A stretch of 64,000 nt of DNA from Sphingobacterium bambusae (GCF_033955345.1 NZ_CP138332.1:1178001-1242000), one strand, 5' to 3'; positions 28,601 through 35,804 are shown, counted from the first letter of the stretch. The notes: generated from the letters alone by a model not told the origin. Numbers and translations are program-made.

Positions 28601-28879
28601 CACCTCGGGCAGTTCATAGTATCCCTTGGCGTCGGTGGTGGTGGCTAGGCTGGCGCCCACCACCGTCACGGTAACGCCCGGCACTCCTTCGCCGTTTTCT
28701 TGGTTTCGTACCACGCCCTTTACCGTAATTTTTTCCTGCTGTAGCTGTGCAGACAGGAGCTGGTGGTCTCCTGAAGCATACACGCTTTCACTGCGCAGGG
28801 AACCAAAACAAGTCAAGATGGACGTCCCTACATAGAGAAAACGCCGAAAATCTTTCTTGTAGCTTTGTGTTGTTCGCAT
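25649..28879 (-). CDS. SusC/RagA family TonB-linked outer-membrane protein
   Basis: TonB-dependent outer-membrane importer working with the SusD lipoprotein downstream. Order: N-terminal export region (FLYVGTSILTCFGSL), a carboxypeptidase-regulatory-like domain (ITVKGVVRNQENGEGVPGVTV, about 50-130), TonB-box-like region DEVVVVGYGTQKRETVTGSV, plug domain (VIDGIPARQGGFERLNPGDIENISVLKDASAAIYG) and a long beta-barrel. The frame is open back to 28960, but the ATG at 28879 gives a normal export signal start (1,076 residues). The uptake substrate is not visible. A 5' leader of about 320 bases precedes it. Confidence 0.95.
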   Translation of the reverse strand: MRTTQSYKKDFRRFLYVGTSILTCFGSLRSESVYASGDHQLLSAQLQQEKITVKGVVRNQENGEGVPGVTVTVVGASLATTTDAKGYYELPEVPANGQLHFNMVGMDPVTEQVNGRASIDVLLLTSNANIDEVVVVGYGTQKRETVTGSVVAVKGEELQKSPALNVSNAIAGRVPGVIATNGSAEPGYDGSAIRIRGSNTLGDSGPLIVIDGIPARQGGFERLNPGDIENISVLKDASAAIYGARAANGVILVTTKRGKTGKPKLSYTFNQGYSQPTVIPKLADANQYAEMRNELEIFKLPVAEWSTALNGFNTNGNYLRPNGTTLEAPFTPEDKTLFADGSDPWGHPNTDWYKATLKNWSPQQRHNVQIDGGTEDMRYLLSMGYQNQDGYYKNSATGYQQYDFRINLDANISPYIKTQFGVLGRQEDRNFPTKTAGTIFRMLMRGNPTMPAFWPNGMPGPDIEYGENPVVITTDQTGYNRDKRYYLQTNGQVDITNPWVEGLKLSLNASVDKYIKKTKNWEIPWYLYTWQGAYEDDGVTPQLVRGIRGPAEPRLTHEDEDQLNMLLGAVLSYDKTIGDHSLSLLAGVNRETIRNDYLSAFRRYFLSTDIDYLFAGGDAEKDNNGGAWERARLNYFGRVGYNYKRKYIGEFLWRYDGSYMFPENTRYGFFPGVMLGYLVSEEKFWKDNIPVVNYFKLRASYGQMGNDNIFYDDELQEYQYFSTYAFGSYIIGGDVVKSLFESRVPNRFITWEVANNYNLGIDLQLFGGKMNAEFDVFRNSRESILWQRNASIPHSSGMTLPAENIGKVDNSGWEFNVGWQDKIGEVGYRVSVNGGYAKNKIIFWDEAPGAPLWQQSTGRAINAGLYYIYDGVFRDQAEIDANSLDYGDITSNLRPGDMKYVDYDGDGKITPNDRVRRDKNTDPTFQGGINLRVTYKNFDLSILFQGATGGELRVGTDESGAIGNYLLDFYENRWTVDNPSSEHPRITDRSDQYYSNNNTYWLRSTDYIRLKNVELGYNLPSSVLEKIKISNLRVFLSGLNLITWSKLKVYDPESTNQLGQYYPQARLINGGVMVSF

Positions 28880-29033
28880 AAGTATGAGTTTATGATGATT
28901 AGAAAAATGCAAAGAAATACACCGCTGTTCAGCGATGTAGCCACAGCCACATCGTATCATGTGGGTTTAAATCGGCGGGTCAGGACATGGCACGGCCATG
29001 CACAAGGCTGTACATACCTTGCGATCAAAGAAA

Positions 29034-29116
29034 GCATCATCCCAAAAGAAAAGACAATAACCCTCCGAAGCTCCGTTGGCCTGGTGCAGCCAGGGTCACG
29101 AAATTCGCGGATGAGC
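29034..29116 (-). ncRNA. Candidate structured RNA in the susC leader
   Basis: Read on the minus strand, GCTCATCC (29109-29116) can pair with GGGATGATGC (29034-29043), closing a multi-hairpin domain. Inside are a CGCGA/TCGTG hairpin (29097-29109) and a perfect CCTGG-CTGCA-CCAGG hairpin (29080-29094). ACCC beside the latter can pair with GGGT near 29060. The layout (closing stem plus compact internal hairpins, about 155 bases before the start codon) resembles a riboswitch or protein-binding leader. I cannot match it to a named class. Confidence 0.4.
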
Positions 29117-29211
29117 ACTTTTTTCTAAATGCCGAATTAAAAAGTCAATCGACCGCGGTAGATTAGAGCAGCCGAGGTGATTTTTCGAACTTCAGAAAAA
29201 CAGGAAATAAG

Positions 29212-29219
29212 CAAATGTA
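29212..29219 (-). promoter_or_regulatory. Possible -7 box for the susC operon
   Basis: TACATTTG on the minus strand fits TAnnTTTG; no clear TTG lies 19-21 bases upstream. It would give a leader of about 325 bases. Confidence 0.35.
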
Positions 29220-29295
29220 AGTAGTCATAAGAATAGTAGTTTACAGTTGATTAAAAGTAGTTTATAGTCGTTACATAAAAATAGGAATTAAAAAC

Positions 29296-29339
29296 AAAAG
29301 GAGCGAAATTTTTCAACCTCACTCCTTTTAGAATACTGA
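29296..29339 (-). terminator. Probable terminator of the acidic-protein gene
   Basis: AAAAGGAG (29296-29303) and CTCCTTTT (29332-29339) pair around a 28-base loop; on the minus strand a TTTTGTTTTT run follows. It is 19 bases after the stop of the gene at 29358-29738. Confidence 0.5.
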
Positions 29340-29357
29340 TAATCAGAAAATTTAATT

Positions 29358-29738
29358 TTATTTCGGATATCCTTCCTCGTCCAAATCGTCCCGATAGTCC
29401 TCCATATCCTCGGCCAGCTTTTTGTCGTAGGCACTCACTTTCAAGCCATCTTCACCCACAATATGCATATTTGAATTTTCTAGATTTTCGCCCTTAAGTT
29501 CGTCTTTATCGGCATACTCGTCCCCTACAAAGGGATTGGCCTCATCATAGCTCGAGTCGTCATCTTCGGCGCCTTCACTCAGTGTCGGATAGTCTGCCGG
29601 ATGCTCATAATCGGGATCTTCATTATCCACATCATATACGTAGGATGACTTTTCTGAGTCATAGCTGAGATCTTCCGACGGTCTCGCAGCACCTTCTTCT
29701 TCCTCTTCGGGCTTTCTATTATCTGGTTCTGGTATCAT
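29358..29738 (-). CDS. Acidic, probably disordered hypothetical protein
   Basis: 126 residues, very rich in Asp, Glu, Ser and Tyr, without hydrophobic core, cysteines, signal or membrane segment. It begins MIPEPDNRKPEEEEEGAARPS and ends DYRDDLDEEGYPK. A strong ribosome binding site, AGGAGG, lies four bases before the ATG, which supports expression. Recurrent DY/SY pairs (YDSE, YVYDVD, DYEHPADYP) give a low-complexity look. No family recognised. Confidence 0.7.
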   Translation of the reverse strand: MIPEPDNRKPEEEEEGAARPSEDLSYDSEKSSYVYDVDNEDPDYEHPADYPTLSEGAEDDDSSYDEANPFVGDEYADKDELKGENLENSNMHIVGEDGLKVSAYDKKLAEDMEDYRDDLDEEGYPK

Positions 29739-29875
29739 GTTTCCTCCTTTTTTTAAACCTGTAAACTATAGGGATAACAATCTTCAGCAGCACCTAGTTT
29801 TATAAAATGCAGATTACAGTTTTACATATCTCTTCTTTTTACTAACTTTAGGGTAGATTATAAACTTCTTTTATT

Positions 29876-30256
29876 ATGCACACAAAAACAGAATACCTGA
29901 TATGGGATAAGATTGTCCATAGTGCTAAGAACAGAATTGATGTAAACACTTACGGAGAAAAGGCAGCCAAAATAAGCCCAGAAATTTTAGACAAATTGCT
30001 TTTACACATCATCGTCGCTTTCGCGTCGGGAGAAGATCATTGCAGTATTTCGACCAACCTACACAACGAGTTGCAACATATCGGCATAGCAGTCAACGAA
30101 GAGGTGATCGACAATATTATCGCGGATAAGCATGTGCTCTTTAGCGCAGAGATATACGCAGCATACCTCACCTTCTCCATGTTGGAGGATGGACACACGG
30201 AACAAGAGGTGCTCGGCTACGTGGCCGACCTGCTCGATAGTCCTAAAGTTTATTAA
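29876..30256 (+). CDS. Hypothetical protein, helical
   Basis: 126-residue, predicted mostly helical cytoplasmic protein that I do not recognise. It begins MHTKTEYLIWDKIVHSAKNRID and contains ILDKLLLHIIVAFASGEDHCSI and a C-terminal helix ending ADLLDSPKVY. No motif or signal is visible. It ends three bases before the end of the convergent ribD. Amino-acid composition and an uninterrupted, well-balanced frame support a real gene. Confidence 0.7.
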   Translation: MHTKTEYLIWDKIVHSAKNRIDVNTYGEKAAKISPEILDKLLLHIIVAFASGEDHCSISTNLHNELQHIGIAVNEEVIDNIIADKHVLFSAEIYAAYLTFSMLEDGHTEQEVLGYVADLLDSPKVY

Positions 30257-30259
30257 CGC

Positions 30260-31312
30260 TTACCTATTGAAGTAATAAGACAAGGTATCGCTCCCTACTG
30301 CTACCGATGACGCTGGACTGCGGTTCAACGCCGGAGAAGCTATGCCCTGATCCCAGCTGGCTGTCGATACAAAAACGCGAGCTTCGTCCCACACACCGGC
30401 ATCAATAAAGAGCTGCAATGTTTTTACACCACCTTCAATAATGATCGACTGCACATCCATCAGATAAAGCTGGTATAAAATATTCTGCGGCAAGTAAAGC
30501 GGAAAATTCTCTAGCGCAATCAGCTTCCGCTTGGCCTGCCAATCGGTTTCCTTCGCATTGAAAACAATGGTCTCCGCCTCCCCGTCATACAGGGCGGCCT
30601 CTGCAGGAACCACCAAGTCCCGGTCAATAAGTACACGCTTCGGATTGCGCCCTTTCCGCAACCTAACCGTTAAGGAAGGGTTATCGAGCAGCGCTGTGGC
30701 TGTACCCACCAACACCGCATCTTCCTCTGCACGCCACTTGTGCACCAGCTGCTTACTGGCCGCGTTGCTTATCCAGGCCTGCCCTGGTTCGACTGGCGCA
30801 AACAGGCCGTTGCTTGTTTCGGCCCACTTCAAAATCACGTAAGGTCGTTGTTGGGTGATTCGCGTAAAGAAACGTCGGTTCATAAACCGGCATTCGGCTT
30901 CCAAAACACCTACCCTCGTGTCGATATCGGCATCTTGTAATTTCTGCAGCCCCTGCCCGTTGACCTTCGCGAAAGGATCTAAGCAGCCGATCACCACGCA
31001 CGCAAACTGATGGCGCACGAGCATATCCGCGCAGGGAGGTGTTTTTCCATGATGCGCACAAGGCTCTAGGCTCACATAGATCGTAGCCCGGCGAAAGCGC
31101 TGCAAGGCCTCCTCCTCGCCCAGCATATGCATGGCATTCCGCACGGCGTTGACCTCGGCGTGCGGGCCGCCATAGGGCGATGTGTAGCCCTCTCCTATAA
31201 TCTGTCCATCGCAAACGATCACGGCGCCCACCATCGGATTCGGACTTACCGTTCCTGCACCCAACACGGCCAAATCAAGGCAGCGGCGCATATATGCTTC
31301 ATCATGTACCAT
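30260..31312 (-). CDS. ribD: Bifunctional riboflavin biosynthesis protein RibD
   Basis: Carries out two riboflavin steps: deamination of diaminohydroxyphosphoribosylaminopyrimidine and reduction of the product. The N-terminal cytidine-deaminase-like domain has zinc ligands His51 in HAEVNAV, and Cys85 and Cys94 in PCAHHGKTPPC. The C-terminal reductase domain starts near residue 150 (RPYVILKWAETSNG) with WISN, ARHLCTS-equivalent KWRAEEDAVLVG and EGGVKTLQLFIDAG. 350 residues is the usual length. It is divergent from prmC, with a 63-bp gap, and not clustered with other rib genes. Confidence 0.95.
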   Translation of the reverse strand: MVHDEAYMRRCLDLAVLGAGTVSPNPMVGAVIVCDGQIIGEGYTSPYGGPHAEVNAVRNAMHMLGEEEALQRFRRATIYVSLEPCAHHGKTPPCADMLVRHQFACVVIGCLDPFAKVNGQGLQKLQDADIDTRVGVLEAECRFMNRRFFTRITQQRPYVILKWAETSNGLFAPVEPGQAWISNAASKQLVHKWRAEEDAVLVGTATALLDNPSLTVRLRKGRNPKRVLIDRDLVVPAEAALYDGEAETIVFNAKETDWQAKRKLIALENFPLYLPQNILYQLYLMDVQSIIIEGGVKTLQLFIDAGVWDEARVFVSTASWDQGIASPALNRSPASSVAVGSDTLSYYFNR

Positions 31313-31375
31313 GATACAAACTTAGTATTTAGCAAAGAATATAAAAAGTGTAGGCAGCTTTTGTAAGTTTGCATC

Positions 31376-32239
31376 ATGAAAGATTACCAAGCTTGGGCAG
31401 ATGAATACAGCAAGCAACTTGCCACGCTCTACGATGCGGACGAAAGCAAGCAGCTTTTTCTGTTGGCCTATAGCTTCATCAGCCACAAAAAGCCGCTGCA
31501 CTATGCACTCGAACGCCATATGCCGGTAGCAGACGATATTGCAAACCAGTTCCTACACATGCTGCAGGAACTACAGCGCGGCCGCCCTATCCAGCATATT
31601 ATTGGTGAGGCCGATTTCTTTGGCCTCCGTTTTAAGGTCAACGAGCATACACTGATTCCCCGAACAGAGACCGAAGAACTCGTTGACTGGATCATGAAGG
31701 AATACGGAAATACCCGCGACCTGTCCATATTGGATATCGGCACAGGCTCCGGCAGCATCGCCATCACCCTGTCCAAGCATCTTCCCCATGCACGCGTCGA
31801 GGCGCTAGATATCTCCAAAGACGCTATCGCCGTAGCCCGAGATAATGCTGCTCGACTGGGGGTGCAGGTCAACTTTATAGAGGCCGATGTCTTGGAGTGG
31901 GATAGCTTTATGCAGGATAGCCAACGCTACACCGTCATCGTCAGCAACCCGCCTTATATCACGCCCAACGAGCAGGCCCAGATGCATATCAATGTCTTGC
32001 AGTATGAACCCCATTCGGCCTTATTCGTCGAAGAGCACAACCCTTTGCTTTTCTATAATGTGGCAGCAGACCTCGCCAAAAAGCATATGGAGCATCAAGG
32101 TGCCCTGTTCTTCGAGATCAACCAGTACCTCGGCCAGCAAACGTTAGACCTGTTGCGTAAAAAAGGTTTCGAAGACGTCCGCTTACGAAAAGACCTCAAC
32201 AATGTGGACCGTATGATCTGCGCAAAAATGATTTTTTGA
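31376..32239 (+). CDS. prmC: Peptide chain release factor N5-glutamine methyltransferase
   Basis: Methylates the GGQ glutamine of release factors RF1 and RF2. A helical N-terminal domain leads to IPRTETEELVDWI (residues 93-105), the SAM-binding loop DIGTGSGSIAI at about 120-130, and the catalytic NPPY at 191-194 (SNPPYIT). The C-terminus has the typical GALFFEIN. 287 residues. A -7 box TAAGTTTG lies at 31364-31371, only four bases before the ATG, so the transcript may be leaderless. Confidence 0.95.
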   Translation: MKDYQAWADEYSKQLATLYDADESKQLFLLAYSFISHKKPLHYALERHMPVADDIANQFLHMLQELQRGRPIQHIIGEADFFGLRFKVNEHTLIPRTETEELVDWIMKEYGNTRDLSILDIGTGSGSIAITLSKHLPHARVEALDISKDAIAVARDNAARLGVQVNFIEADVLEWDSFMQDSQRYTVIVSNPPYITPNEQAQMHINVLQYEPHSALFVEEHNPLLFYNVAADLAKKHMEHQGALFFEINQYLGQQTLDLLRKKGFEDVRLRKDLNNVDRMICAKMIF

Positions 32240-32302
32240 CCATTTTTTCAAACTGAAAAACAAGCATTTAATAGCATCGATAAAAAATAAAACCGCTTTG
32301 AT

Positions 32303-32333
32303 TTGGCTCAAATCAACATTTTTTATACCTTTG
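32303..32333 (+). promoter_or_regulatory. Promoter of the first tRNA-Lys
   Basis: -33 TTG at 32303-32305 and -7 TACCTTTG at 32326-32333 with a 20-base spacer, a textbook Bacteroidota promoter 45 bases before the tRNA. Confidence 0.85.
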
Positions 32334-32377
32334 CATCACTTCAAACAACGAAGGCTCCTTCGAAAAGATAGAAGTAA

Positions 32378-32450
32378 GATTCCGTAGCTCAGCTGGTAGA
32401 GCAATACACTTTTAATGTATGGGTCCTGGGTTCGAATCCCAGCGGGATCA
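32378..32450 (+). tRNA. tRNA-Lys (anticodon TTT), copy 1
   Basis: Full cloverleaf of 73 bases: acceptor GATTCCG pairs with CGGGATC (one G-T), D-arm GCTC/GAGC, anticodon stem ATACA/TGTAT with loop CTTTTAA, T-stem CTGGG/CCCAG with loop TTCGAAT, discriminator A. CCA is not encoded. A nearly identical copy lies at 41872-41944. Own promoter upstream and terminator immediately downstream. Confidence 0.97.
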
Positions 32451-32451
32451 C

Positions 32452-32484
32452 AAAAAAAGCAACTCCAAAAGAGTTGCTTTTTTT
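32452..32484 (+). terminator. tRNA-Lys copy 1 terminator
   Basis: GCAACTC (32459-32465) pairs with GAGTTGC (32471-32477), flanked by A-run and T-run. A copy follows the second tRNA-Lys and a degenerate third copy is at 42574-42597. Confidence 0.9.
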
Positions 32485-32498
32485 TGTCACCTAGCTGT

Positions 32499-32560
32499 GG
32501 CTCGAACAGAAGCGTTGGGATGGGTTCGAACATAGCGAAGCTCGTTCAGGGTAATGCTTG
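32499..32560. repeat. 62-bp tRNA-trailer repeat, copy R1
   Basis: A 62-bp sequence containing GGGATGGGTTCGAACATAGC, found again at 35805-35866 (about two differences) and, shortened, at 42612-42658. It begins 12 bases after the terminator of tRNA-Lys copy 1. The stop codon of the broken fic gene (TGA, minus strand, 32546-32548) lies inside it. Confidence 0.85.
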
Positions 32561-32733
32561 ATCCTGAGACTGAAATATCTCCCTGTAACGATCTTCAATA
32601 CGGGCAATCTCATCTGCTGAAAGTACGTTAAACTCCTTATTCTTCGCCCGATCCGAAAGCTTGCCTTTACCCTGTTCCAGGAAACGTACCAGCAATGCAA
32701 CTATTGTATCGGGCATCTCAAAAATATTATCAA
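32546..32733 (-). pseudogene. fic 3' fragment beyond the insertion
   Basis: Codes for the C-terminal 61-62 residues of the Fic protein (LDNIFEMPDTIVALL through to QSQDQALP) in the frame that continues the upstream part once the insertion is removed. It has no start codon of its own. Confidence 0.85.
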
Positions 32734-32741
32734 GGTAATCT
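32734..32741. repeat. Target-site duplication, left
   Basis: GGTAATCT, identical to 34170-34177, directly abutting the left inverted repeat of the insertion sequence. Confidence 0.9.
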
Positions 32742-32765
32742 GGATCATACCGAATTCTTGGGGGG
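32742..32765 (+). repeat. Left terminal inverted repeat of the insertion sequence
   Basis: 24 bases reading inward GGATCA...GAAT...TTGGGGGG; five mismatches with the right end. Confidence 0.88.
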
Positions 32766-32772
32766 ATAAAAT

Positions 32773-33756
32773 TTAAGCATATAATTTCATTACCCTGTAC
32801 AGGAAGAATTTTGTATCCCTGACTCCGCGGAATATACTCCTAAAGGCCTTAAGTTTTGCATTGAAGGATTCCGCTGAAGCATTTGTACTTTTATTGTCGA
32901 AGTAGTGAAGGATATCCGTGTGGTGTGCTGCAATTGACCGGGCAACACTCTCAAAAGATGCGATACCGGAGTTTTCTACCTGATTGTGCCACAGACCAAG
33001 CTTGGTAAAAGCTACCATCTTATCCTTGCATTTGTTGAAGATATCTCCCAGTGCCATCGCCAAATCATACGCTTTCTTTAACAGGGGAAAACGTGCAAAT
33101 AAGATTTCCGCACGGTGCTTTTGGCTTTCTGTCCATTTTGAAGGATGTTTGAACAGCAGGTATCTTGATCTTGCCAATAGCTGTTTGATGGTATCGCCAT
33201 TGGACAGCAGCTCAGGATCGTAGGGAATACCTTTCTTACGTGCACTGGCGATCTTCTTACTTTCTTCATCCAGCACCTCCCAACGGTACCTTATACGCAG
33301 TTCCTGAACGGCATCATAAACCAGTTTCTGCACATGGAACCTATCGATGACCCTTCTGGCATTCCCAAAACACCGGCGGATTGCCTTTGCCATATTGGGA
33401 GCCATATCCATCGTTACCTCACGAACTTTATTTCTCAACCTGAGCGGGATACGTTCCAGTACAGCGATGATATCTTCTGCCTTTGTTTCCTTAATGCTGG
33501 CCAGGATGGTGCCTTTTCTTCCCTTGGAGGCTTTGCTGCCCACAACGGTATAGAGTTCGCCATTGCTAAAACTGGTCTCATCGATACTCAGCCGCTCGGA
33601 GATATTTGCCGGAAATACCGTCCAGTACTCGGCGTGGTGTTTCTGATCCCAATCATGAAAGTCGCTCAGATGGTTCCTGTACTGATCCTGCAGCTGCTTA
33701 CCATCCAGCTGAAAGAGAAGTCCCAAAAGATGCGCACTGATGGGATGGTTATCCAA
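32773..33756 (-). CDS. ISAon1 family transposase, catalytic part
   Basis: DDE transposase of the ISL3/ISAon1 type. The acidic residues are visible in context: SIDETSF (first Asp), REVTMDMAPNMAKAIRRCF (second Asp) and STNASAESFNAKLKAFRSIFRG (Glu). RVIDRFHVQKLVYDA is also typical. The separate start would be TTG at 33756. The upstream ORF overlaps by eight bases, with a T7 run (CTTTTTTTAAAG) just before its end, which suggests that a fused product is made by slippage. 327 residues, intact to the stop 31 bases inside the element end. Confidence 0.9.
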   Translation of the reverse strand: MDNHPISAHLLGLLFQLDGKQLQDQYRNHLSDFHDWDQKHHAEYWTVFPANISERLSIDETSFSNGELYTVVGSKASKGRKGTILASIKETKAEDIIAVLERIPLRLRNKVREVTMDMAPNMAKAIRRCFGNARRVIDRFHVQKLVYDAVQELRIRYRWEVLDEESKKIASARKKGIPYDPELLSNGDTIKQLLARSRYLLFKHPSKWTESQKHRAEILFARFPLLKKAYDLAMALGDIFNKCKDKMVAFTKLGLWHNQVENSGIASFESVARSIAAHHTDILHYFDNKSTNASAESFNAKLKAFRSIFRGVRDTKFFLYRVMKLYA

Positions 33757-34102
33757 ATATCCCCTTTAAAAAAAGCCCGAATTCCGTAGTCATCCGAGCA
33801 CCTTCATGAACGAGGTTCCAATCCCTGGTAATGATCTCCCGTGTATCCAGCACGGTCCAACGTCTACGTCTGATATGTAGGGTGACTTTTTGGCCCCGGA
33901 TGGGAAAGTCCTTGATCTGGGAAACCGGCATAAAGCCTTTGGATTCCAGCTTACTGTTTTCATAGCCTGAGGGGGCAATGTTTCTTTCATCAAGATAGAT
34001 GTGAAGTTCTCCATCAACCTTGGAAACATCAATAATATCAAAATAATCTAAAAGCCCTTCGGGCATCAATAAAGACAGTAATTTACGTTCAGCGTCTTGC
34101 AA
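33749..34102 (-). CDS. ISAon1 family transposase N-terminal region
   Basis: First ORF of the insertion sequence, 117 residues. It starts at TTG with LLSLLMPEGLLDYFDIIDV, then SKLESKGFMPVSQIKDFPIRGQKV and HIRRRRWTVLDTREIITRDWNLVHEGARMTTEF, the pattern of ISAon1 N-terminal proteins that probably bind the ends. It lies upstream of the catalytic ORF in another frame. A TTG start is chosen because a stop lies just upstream in frame; an ATG 12 codons later is possible. Confidence 0.87.
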   Translation of the reverse strand: MQDAERKLLSLLMPEGLLDYFDIIDVSKVDGELHIYLDERNIAPSGYENSKLESKGFMPVSQIKDFPIRGQKVTLHIRRRRWTVLDTREIITRDWNLVHEGARMTTEFGLFLKGIFG

Positions 34103-34145
34103 GGTAATCTATTTTAAGAGCGCTAAGCTAAGAATTTATTCTATG

Positions 34146-34169
34146 CCCCCCAAAGATTCTGCTTGATCC
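34146..34169 (-). repeat. Right terminal inverted repeat of the insertion sequence
   Basis: 24 bases, pairs with 32742-32765; lies directly beside the right target duplication. Confidence 0.88.
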
Positions 34170-34177
34170 GGTAATCT
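34170..34177. repeat. Target-site duplication, right
   Basis: GGTAATCT, the second copy of the 8-bp duplication made by the insertion sequence. Confidence 0.9.
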
Positions 34178-35205
34178 TTCATCAGATCATACTTTTCAAG
34201 GTAATCCACTTCTTCCGGTATGGTATGCTCAATGGTCTGCCGTACACAATCGTACAAAAATTCTGCTTGCCGGGTAGCATCGAAGTAACGGTACAGATCT
34301 GCCGTTTCATTCAACACTTCCACATTATTACTGTCATCCGGCCGCCATTGTATTTTTTCGATGCGTGGTTCCGAGAATGCTTCAAGTACCTGACGATACT
34401 CATCAAGGCGTTCAAGAATTATAGATGATACCGGAAAAATCAATCCTCTGGTAACGTATTCTTTCTTTAACAGTACATGATGGATGAGGTATCGGTGAAT
34501 ACGTCCGTTACCATCTACAAAAGGATGGATAAACACAAAGCCGAATGCGGTTATAGCTGCAGCCAGCACGGCATCAAAGTCGAGATCTTTTTCTAATCGT
34601 GCATTGGTGGCAATCAGCCCTGAAATGAGGTCTTTAACATCTTTCCATCGGGCAGATATATGGTCAGGAATAGGCGTGCCATAACGCCGGTCATGTTCAC
34701 CAATAAAACCTTCCTGTTTCCGGAGACCCATTTTGGTAAACCTTGGATTGTCTATAACGATACGTTGCCGACGGATTAGTTCTTCTGCCGTAACGGCTTC
34801 CTGTCCGGCCTGGCCAATGGCTTTACCCCAACGCTTTGCCCTATTCTGTAGCGGTGTTTCACCCTCAATGGCAAATGATGATTTGGAATCTTTAAGTAGA
34901 AGAAATGTGGTCGTCCTTGCCATAACATCGGGATGTATGTTTCCAATAATATCCTTGATTTTTCCGGACAGACCAAAACCAATAAACTGTTCCAGTTTTT
35001 CTGTCTTCCTTATCATAGGGCAATATTCTTTTGTTCCCGGTAAGTTATTACGGATACGCTGTCTCTTAACGGTTTCTATAACCTGGTTCAGCCCGTACTG
35101 TATTTTGGTATCTACGAGTTCAATGTAATTACCCATCGTAAGATCAGCCAAATCCAACCTTGTTCCTGTCAGCCATTCGTACAAAAACCATATTTTTCTT
35201 CTGTA

Positions 35206-35544
35206 TTACCCATTGGGTTCCTCGGCCATCAATGCTGCCAAATCATTTGCGTCCAGGATTGTGAAAAGCTCTTTTAACAGGTACAATTCTATGCCTTCGT
35301 ATTTCAAGGCAAATGTCAGGTGGCCTATCAATGAGTCTTCCGGTTTATGTCTTGGGGTAAATATCTGCCATTCTATGTTCCTGTATTGCCTGTGCTTATG
35401 GCTGATAACGGAAAGCACATCCGGCAAGGGCACGTGCAGACCATACGCTTGTATCAGGGCTGCATATCCTACTAAATAGCCCTCTTCAGGCATTAATCTA
35501 TCCTGAAAAATGCTTACAAGGTATGAAAAACGATTATTTTCCAT
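35206..35544 (-). pseudogene. fic 5' fragment
   Basis: Begins at the true ATG and codes for the Fic N-terminal domain (VPLPDVLSVISHKHRQY, FTPRHKPEDSLIGHLTFALKYEGIEL). It ends at an in-frame TAA (35206-35208); the same frame continues directly into the catalytic fragment seven codons later. So a single base change separates the two pieces. Confidence 0.85.
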
Positions 35545-35716
35545 AATACTACATGAATTTTAATTACAACTCAAAGGCATGAAAAATAATTACAAATTGT
35601 GAAAAACGCTTAAAAATTCGAATACAACCTGAAAAGCACTTAAATATATAGAGATAGAAATGTATCTTCCCCTAAAACAGCTACGATTATTAATGTAGTT
35701 TTATAATTTAGGGACA

Positions 35717-35749
35717 ATGAAACAAAGTAAGTTTAGCGAGACACAGTGA
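35717..35749 (+). pseudogene. Possible 5' remnant of an IS3-family orfA
   Basis: Ten codons MKQSKFSETQ then TGA. The peptide matches the usual start of IS3-group orfA transposase proteins; the rest of the element is missing. Short, so only tentative. Confidence 0.35.
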
Positions 35750-35804
35750 AGCCTTCCCGTTTTGTTTAAGCGCTGATATTCGCACTAGGTGCAAATCCCG
35801 CTGG

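Larger units (their letters stand above)
28880..29357. other. Long upstream region of the first susC operon
   Basis: 478 bp without a gene. On the minus strand it contains a -7 box (29212-29219), the folded element at 29034-29116, a CATGGC/GCCATG hairpin near 28986-29000, and a GATGT/ACATC hairpin near 28935-28955 before the susC start. The part next to 29340 holds the terminator of the neighbouring acidic-protein gene. Confidence 0.6.
32742..34169 (-). mobile_element. ISAon1-type (ISL3-like) insertion sequence, 1,428 bp
   Basis: Complete insertion sequence. Ends are 24-bp imperfect inverted repeats (32742-32765 and 34146-34169, 19 of 24 identical, sharing GGATCA, GAAT and TTGGGGGG) flanked by an 8-bp target duplication GGTAATCT. 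It carries an upstream N-terminal-region ORF and a DDE transposase ORF overlapping by eight bases. Terminal repeats starting with GG and 8-bp duplications are known for the ISL3 family; the two-ORF layout matches ISAon1. It sits inside fic. Confidence 0.92.
34141..35184 (-). pseudogene. fic central fragment (catalytic domain)
   Basis: Open frame of 347 codons holding the Fic catalytic core: SFAIEG (inhibitory motif), HPFVDGNGRIHRYLIHHVL (active-site loop with the catalytic His) and DKPG-like helices. It could only start at a TTG (35184) in the middle of the conserved RRKIWFLYEWLTG block, which argues against a genuine start. The last nine codons are read from the insertion sequence end and do not belong to Fic. 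If expressed, the fragment keeps an intact AMPylation site. Confidence 0.8.
32546..35544 (-). pseudogene. fic: fic gene interrupted by an insertion sequence and a nonsense codon
   Basis: Removing the insertion sequence (32742-34169) and one target-site copy rejoins the frame exactly: 35544 to 34170 plus 32733 to 32546 is 1,563 bases, 521 codons. Fic proteins attach AMP to target proteins. The joined product has an N-terminal region with SFAIEG (inhibitory helix motif), the catalytic HPFVDGNGR, and a helical C-terminus (FEMPDTIVALLVRFLEQGKGKLSDRAKNKEF). Besides the insertion, a TAA at 35206-35208 interrupts EEPNG-YRRKIWFLYEWL where relatives have Gln, consistent with CAA to TAA. It is therefore broken twice. 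Confidence 0.88.

Noticed and set aside
30753..31214. 153-codon minus-strand frame
   Set aside because: Alternative frame within ribD, which has full catalytic motifs in its own frame.
34141..35184. A complete Fic protein beginning at 35184
   Set aside because: The start would be TTG inside a conserved block, and the last nine codons belong to the insertion sequence; it is the middle of a broken gene.
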